DNA from: an uncultured Sphingomonadales bacterium
GTDB taxonomy: Bacteria; Pseudomonadota; Alphaproteobacteria; Sphingomonadales; Sphingomonadaceae
Direction of reading: 5' to 3'
Length of the DNA stretch: 8,550 bases
Assembly: GCA_903868655.1 (NCBI GenBank)
Contig: CAIPWG010000146.1
Location: 1-8,550, forward strand
Part shown: positions 6,733 through 8,550 of the stretch, in pieces
Layout: each line of letters begins with the position of its first letter
Position numbering within the stretch: the first letter of the stretch is position 1
Translations under genes and position numbers: made by a program
Notes under the pieces: generated by a model
Seen by the model: the letters and a program-made list of their open reading frames with translations, nothing else
Told to the model about the DNA's origin: nothing
Database searches by the model: none

Positions 6733-7470
6733 TTACTCCACGATGGCTTCGGCGGCGGCTTCTGCCTCCACCGGCGCGGCACCACCACGGCCAAGCAGGT
6801 CTGCGACCTTCTTGCCGCGACGCTGTGCAACCGACTTCGGCGAAGTCTGGTCGGTCAGCGCGTCGAACGTGGCGCGGATCATGTTGTAGGGGTTCGAAGT
6901 GCCGACCGACTTGGTCACCACGTCATGAACACCCAGGCTTTCAAACACGGCGCGCATCGGACCACCTGCGATGATCCCGGTACCGGCCGGAGCCGAACGC
7001 AAGTTCACCTTGCCCGCACCGAAACGGCCCTTGCCGTCATGGTGCAGCGTGCGGCCTTCCTTCAAGGGGATACGCACCATCTTCTTCTTGGCAGACGCTG
7101 TTGCCTTGGTGATCGCCTCCGGCACTTCACGAGCCTTGCCATGACCAAAGCCGACGCGGCCCTTGCCATCGCCAACGACGACCAGTGCCGCAAAACCAAA
7201 GCGCTTACCGCCCTTTACGGTCTTCGACACGCGGTTGATGTGAACGAGCTTTTCAATCAGCTCCTCACCACCGTCTTCGTCATTGTTGCCGCGTCCGCGA
7301 CGATCACGATCGTTGCCGCCACGACCACGGCCGCGATCACGATCGCCACCGCCATTGTTCCCGCCACGGTCGTTGCCACGGCCACGGCCACGGCCCCGGC
7401 CTTCGCGGGCTTCGGGAGCGGCTGTTGCCTCGATGGCAACAGCGCCTTCCACGTTGGTTTCGTCAGCCAT
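6733..7470 (-). CDS. rpsE: 30S ribosomal protein S5 with RG-rich N-terminal extension
   Basis: S5 helps set decoding accuracy and binds 16S rRNA near S4 and S8. The core starts near residue 69 with [20 protein letters not shown], which aligns with about residue 10 of E. coli S5, and carries the landmarks [33 protein letters not shown] and [15 protein letters not shown]. At 245 residues it is much longer than the E. coli protein (about 167). About 60 extra residues are at the N-terminus: an acidic start ([10 protein letters not shown]) then, at residues 23-62, a run of Arg, Gly, Asp and Asn ([14 protein letters not shown] and similar). A further Ala/Glu-rich tail of nearly 20 residues ends it. 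The ATG follows the rplR stop by three bases, with GGAG nine bases upstream. The extension looks disordered and may bind RNA. Confidence 0.97.
   Translation of the reverse strand: MADETNVEGAVAIEATAAPEAREGRGRGRGRGNDRGGNNGGGDRDRGRGRGGNDRDRRGRGNNDEDGGEELIEKLVHINRVSKTVKGGKRFGFAALVVVGDGKGRVGFGHGKAREVPEAITKATASAKKKMVRIPLKEGRTLHHDGKGRFGAGKVNLRSAPAGTGIIAGGPMRAVFESLGVHDVVTKSVGTSNPYNMIRATFDALTDQTSPKSVAQRRGKKVADLLGRGGAAPVEAEAAAEAIVE
7285..7405. repeat. Low-complexity DNA encoding the S5 RG-rich segment
   Basis: Plus-strand sequence is made of short imperfect repeats such as GCCACG, CGATCACGATC and CACGGCC. They encode alternating Arg/Gly and Asp/Arg/Gly on the minus strand. Such tracts can expand or shrink, so length may differ between strains. 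Confidence 0.6.
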
Positions 7471-7473
7471 GCC

Positions 7474-7824
7474 TTAGAACTCCAGCCCGCCTTCGCGGGC
7501 AGCGTCGGCCAGCGCTTTGACGCGGCCATGGAACAGGAAACCGCCGCGATCGAACACGACAGCAGTGATGCCGGCAGCCTTTGCCTTGTCTGCAATTTCC
7601 TTGCCGACTTTGGCCGCAGCGTCGAGGTTCGCGCCGATCGACTTCTCGCCCTTCACCAGGGTCGAAGAAGCTGCAAGGGTGCGACCTTGTGCATCGTCGA
7701 TGATCTGGGCGTAGATGTGACGACCCGAACGGTGCACCGACAAGCGCATGCGCCCACCGGAATTCGCCTTGATGGCGGAACGAACGCGGCGGCGACGGCG
7801 CGCGAAGAGGGACAGCTTGGCCAT
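7474..7824 (-). CDS. rplR: 50S ribosomal protein L18
   Basis: L18 binds 5S rRNA and helps attach it to the large subunit. The 116 residues match the family length. The basic N-terminus [19 protein letters not shown] is followed by [28 protein letters not shown], the helix around [16 protein letters not shown], and the end [20 protein letters not shown]. Its ATG shares one base with the rplF stop (TAATG), and GGAAG lies upstream within the end of rplF, so the two genes are translationally coupled. rpsE follows after a three-base gap. Confidence 0.97.
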   Translation of the reverse strand: MAKLSLFARRRRRVRSAIKANSGGRMRLSVHRSGRHIYAQIIDDAQGRTLAASSTLVKGEKSIGANLDAAAKVGKEIADKAKAAGITAVVFDRGGFLFHGRVKALADAAREGGLEF

Positions 7825-8357
7825 TACTTCTTCTTCCCTTCCTTGCGGAAGATGAACTCGCCCTGGTACTTGATACCCTTGCCCTTGTAGGGTTCGGGCT
7901 TGCGCCAGCGGCGGATCTCGGCCGCAACCTGACCGACCTTCTGCTTGTCGATCCCGGAGATGTTGATCGTGGTGTTATCCGGGGTCTTGATCTCGATGCC
8001 TTCCGGCACTGCGAAATCGACATCGTGGCTGTAACCAAGCTGCAGCTTCAGGTTGGTGCCCTGTGCCGTGGCACGATAACCGACACCGGTGATCTGCAAA
8101 GTCTTGGTGTAGCCTTCGGTCACACCAGTCACGAGGTTTGAAACCAACGTGCGCTGCATGCCCCAGAATGCCCGACCGCGACGCGTATCGTTGGCTGGCG
8201 TGACCGAAATCGTGCCGTCTTCGATTGCGTAGCTGATGTCGTCAACCAGCGTGAGCGTCAGGGCGCCCTTCGGGCCCTTGACCGTCAACACGCCATTGCT
8301 GATGTCGGCCGACACCCCTGCTGGGATCGCAACCGGCTTTTTGCCAATGCGGCTCAT
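7824..8357 (-). CDS. rplF: 50S ribosomal protein L6
   Basis: L6 sits near the factor-binding site of the large subunit and contacts 23S rRNA. The 177-residue length is standard. It starts [15 protein letters not shown], has two repeated L6 domains, and near the C-terminus carries the family signature [11 protein letters not shown] before a basic tail (FRKEGKKK). The ATG overlaps the rpsH stop by one base (TGATG), and a GGAGG lies seven bases upstream inside rpsH. Together these support the start and coupled translation. Confidence 0.98.
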   Translation of the reverse strand: MSRIGKKPVAIPAGVSADISNGVLTVKGPKGALTLTLVDDISYAIEDGTISVTPANDTRRGRAFWGMQRTLVSNLVTGVTEGYTKTLQITGVGYRATAQGTNLKLQLGYSHDVDFAVPEGIEIKTPDNTTINISGIDKQKVGQVAAEIRRWRKPEPYKGKGIKYQGEFIFRKEGKKK

Positions 8358-8550
8358 CAGAATACCTCCGCCAGCACTTCGCCACCGACGTTCGCCGCGC
8401 GCGCTTCGGCATCCGAAAGCACACCGCGAGGGGTCGAGACGATGGTGATGCCAAGGCCGTTGCGGATCACGGGCAATTCCTTTGAACCGGAATAAACCCG
8501 ACGACCCGGCTTCGACTCGCGTGCAACGTGCTTGATCGCCGGCTGGCCTT
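8357..8550 (-). CDS. rpsH: 30S ribosomal protein S8, C-terminal part (5' end outside the window)
   Basis: The minus-strand frame from the window edge reads [20 protein letters not shown], then [20 protein letters not shown], and ends GGEVLAEVF before the TGA at 8357-8359. This is the C-terminal 63 residues of S8 (family length about 132). The [13 protein letters not shown] stretch is the family signature for 16S rRNA binding. In E. coli S8 is also the translational repressor of the spc operon; whether that control exists here cannot be seen because the start and leader lie outside the window. Confidence 0.95.
   Translation of the reverse strand, partial: GQPAIKHVARESKPGRRVYSGSKELPVIRNGLGITIVSTPRGVLSDAEARAANVGGEVLAEVF

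Noticed and set aside
6925..7890. Long plus-strand frame (321 codons) opposite rpsE and rplR
   Set aside because: It lies antisense to two certain ribosomal protein genes, and its Ala/Thr/Val-rich repeats mirror the RG-rich S5 segment. No family features.

Overview
The window is a GC-rich (about 60% by eye) bacterial chromosome segment. Protein flavour (Zn-type adenylate kinase, an S5 with an Arg/Gly-rich N-terminal extension, an alphaproteobacterial-type homocysteine S-methyltransferase) suggests an alphaproteobacterium, most likely a sphingomonad such as Novosphingobium or Sphingobium. The genus is inferred from memory of these families, not tested.

The left part (1-2425, plus strand) holds the 3' part of a homocysteine S-methyltransferase gene, a membrane fatty acid desaturase with all three histidine boxes, and a PhnD-like substrate-binding domain protein. 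The last two are joined by an ATGA stop/start overlap, so they are probably translated as a pair.

The middle (2438-3602, minus strand) is an exported START/SRPBCC-type protein with a long Pro-rich tail. Its reading frame is broken by a one-base shift near 3137-3146, so it is either a pseudogene or carries a sequencing error. It converges on the PhnD-like gene with only 12 bases between the two stop codons.

The right part (3698-8550, minus strand) is the distal half of the spc ribosomal protein operon in standard order: rpsH (partial), rplF, rplR, rpsE, rpmD, rplO, secY, adk. From rpsH to rpmD the genes overlap or sit within 6 bases of each other. After rpmD the packing changes: there is a 157-base gap holding a hairpin with a T-run that looks like an intrinsic terminator or attenuator, then rplO, then a 155-base gap with two hairpins, then secY and adk. 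A very strong 16-bp hairpin with flanking A- and T-runs ends the cluster after adk. The usual followers rpsM-rpsK-rpoA-rplQ are not found directly after adk.

I found no RNA gene, CRISPR array, insertion sequence or phage gene. No stretch over 300 bases lacks a gene. I see no clearly new system. The best leads are the internal attenuator-like hairpin with a small upstream reading frame, the RG-rich S5 tail, and the frameshifted START gene.
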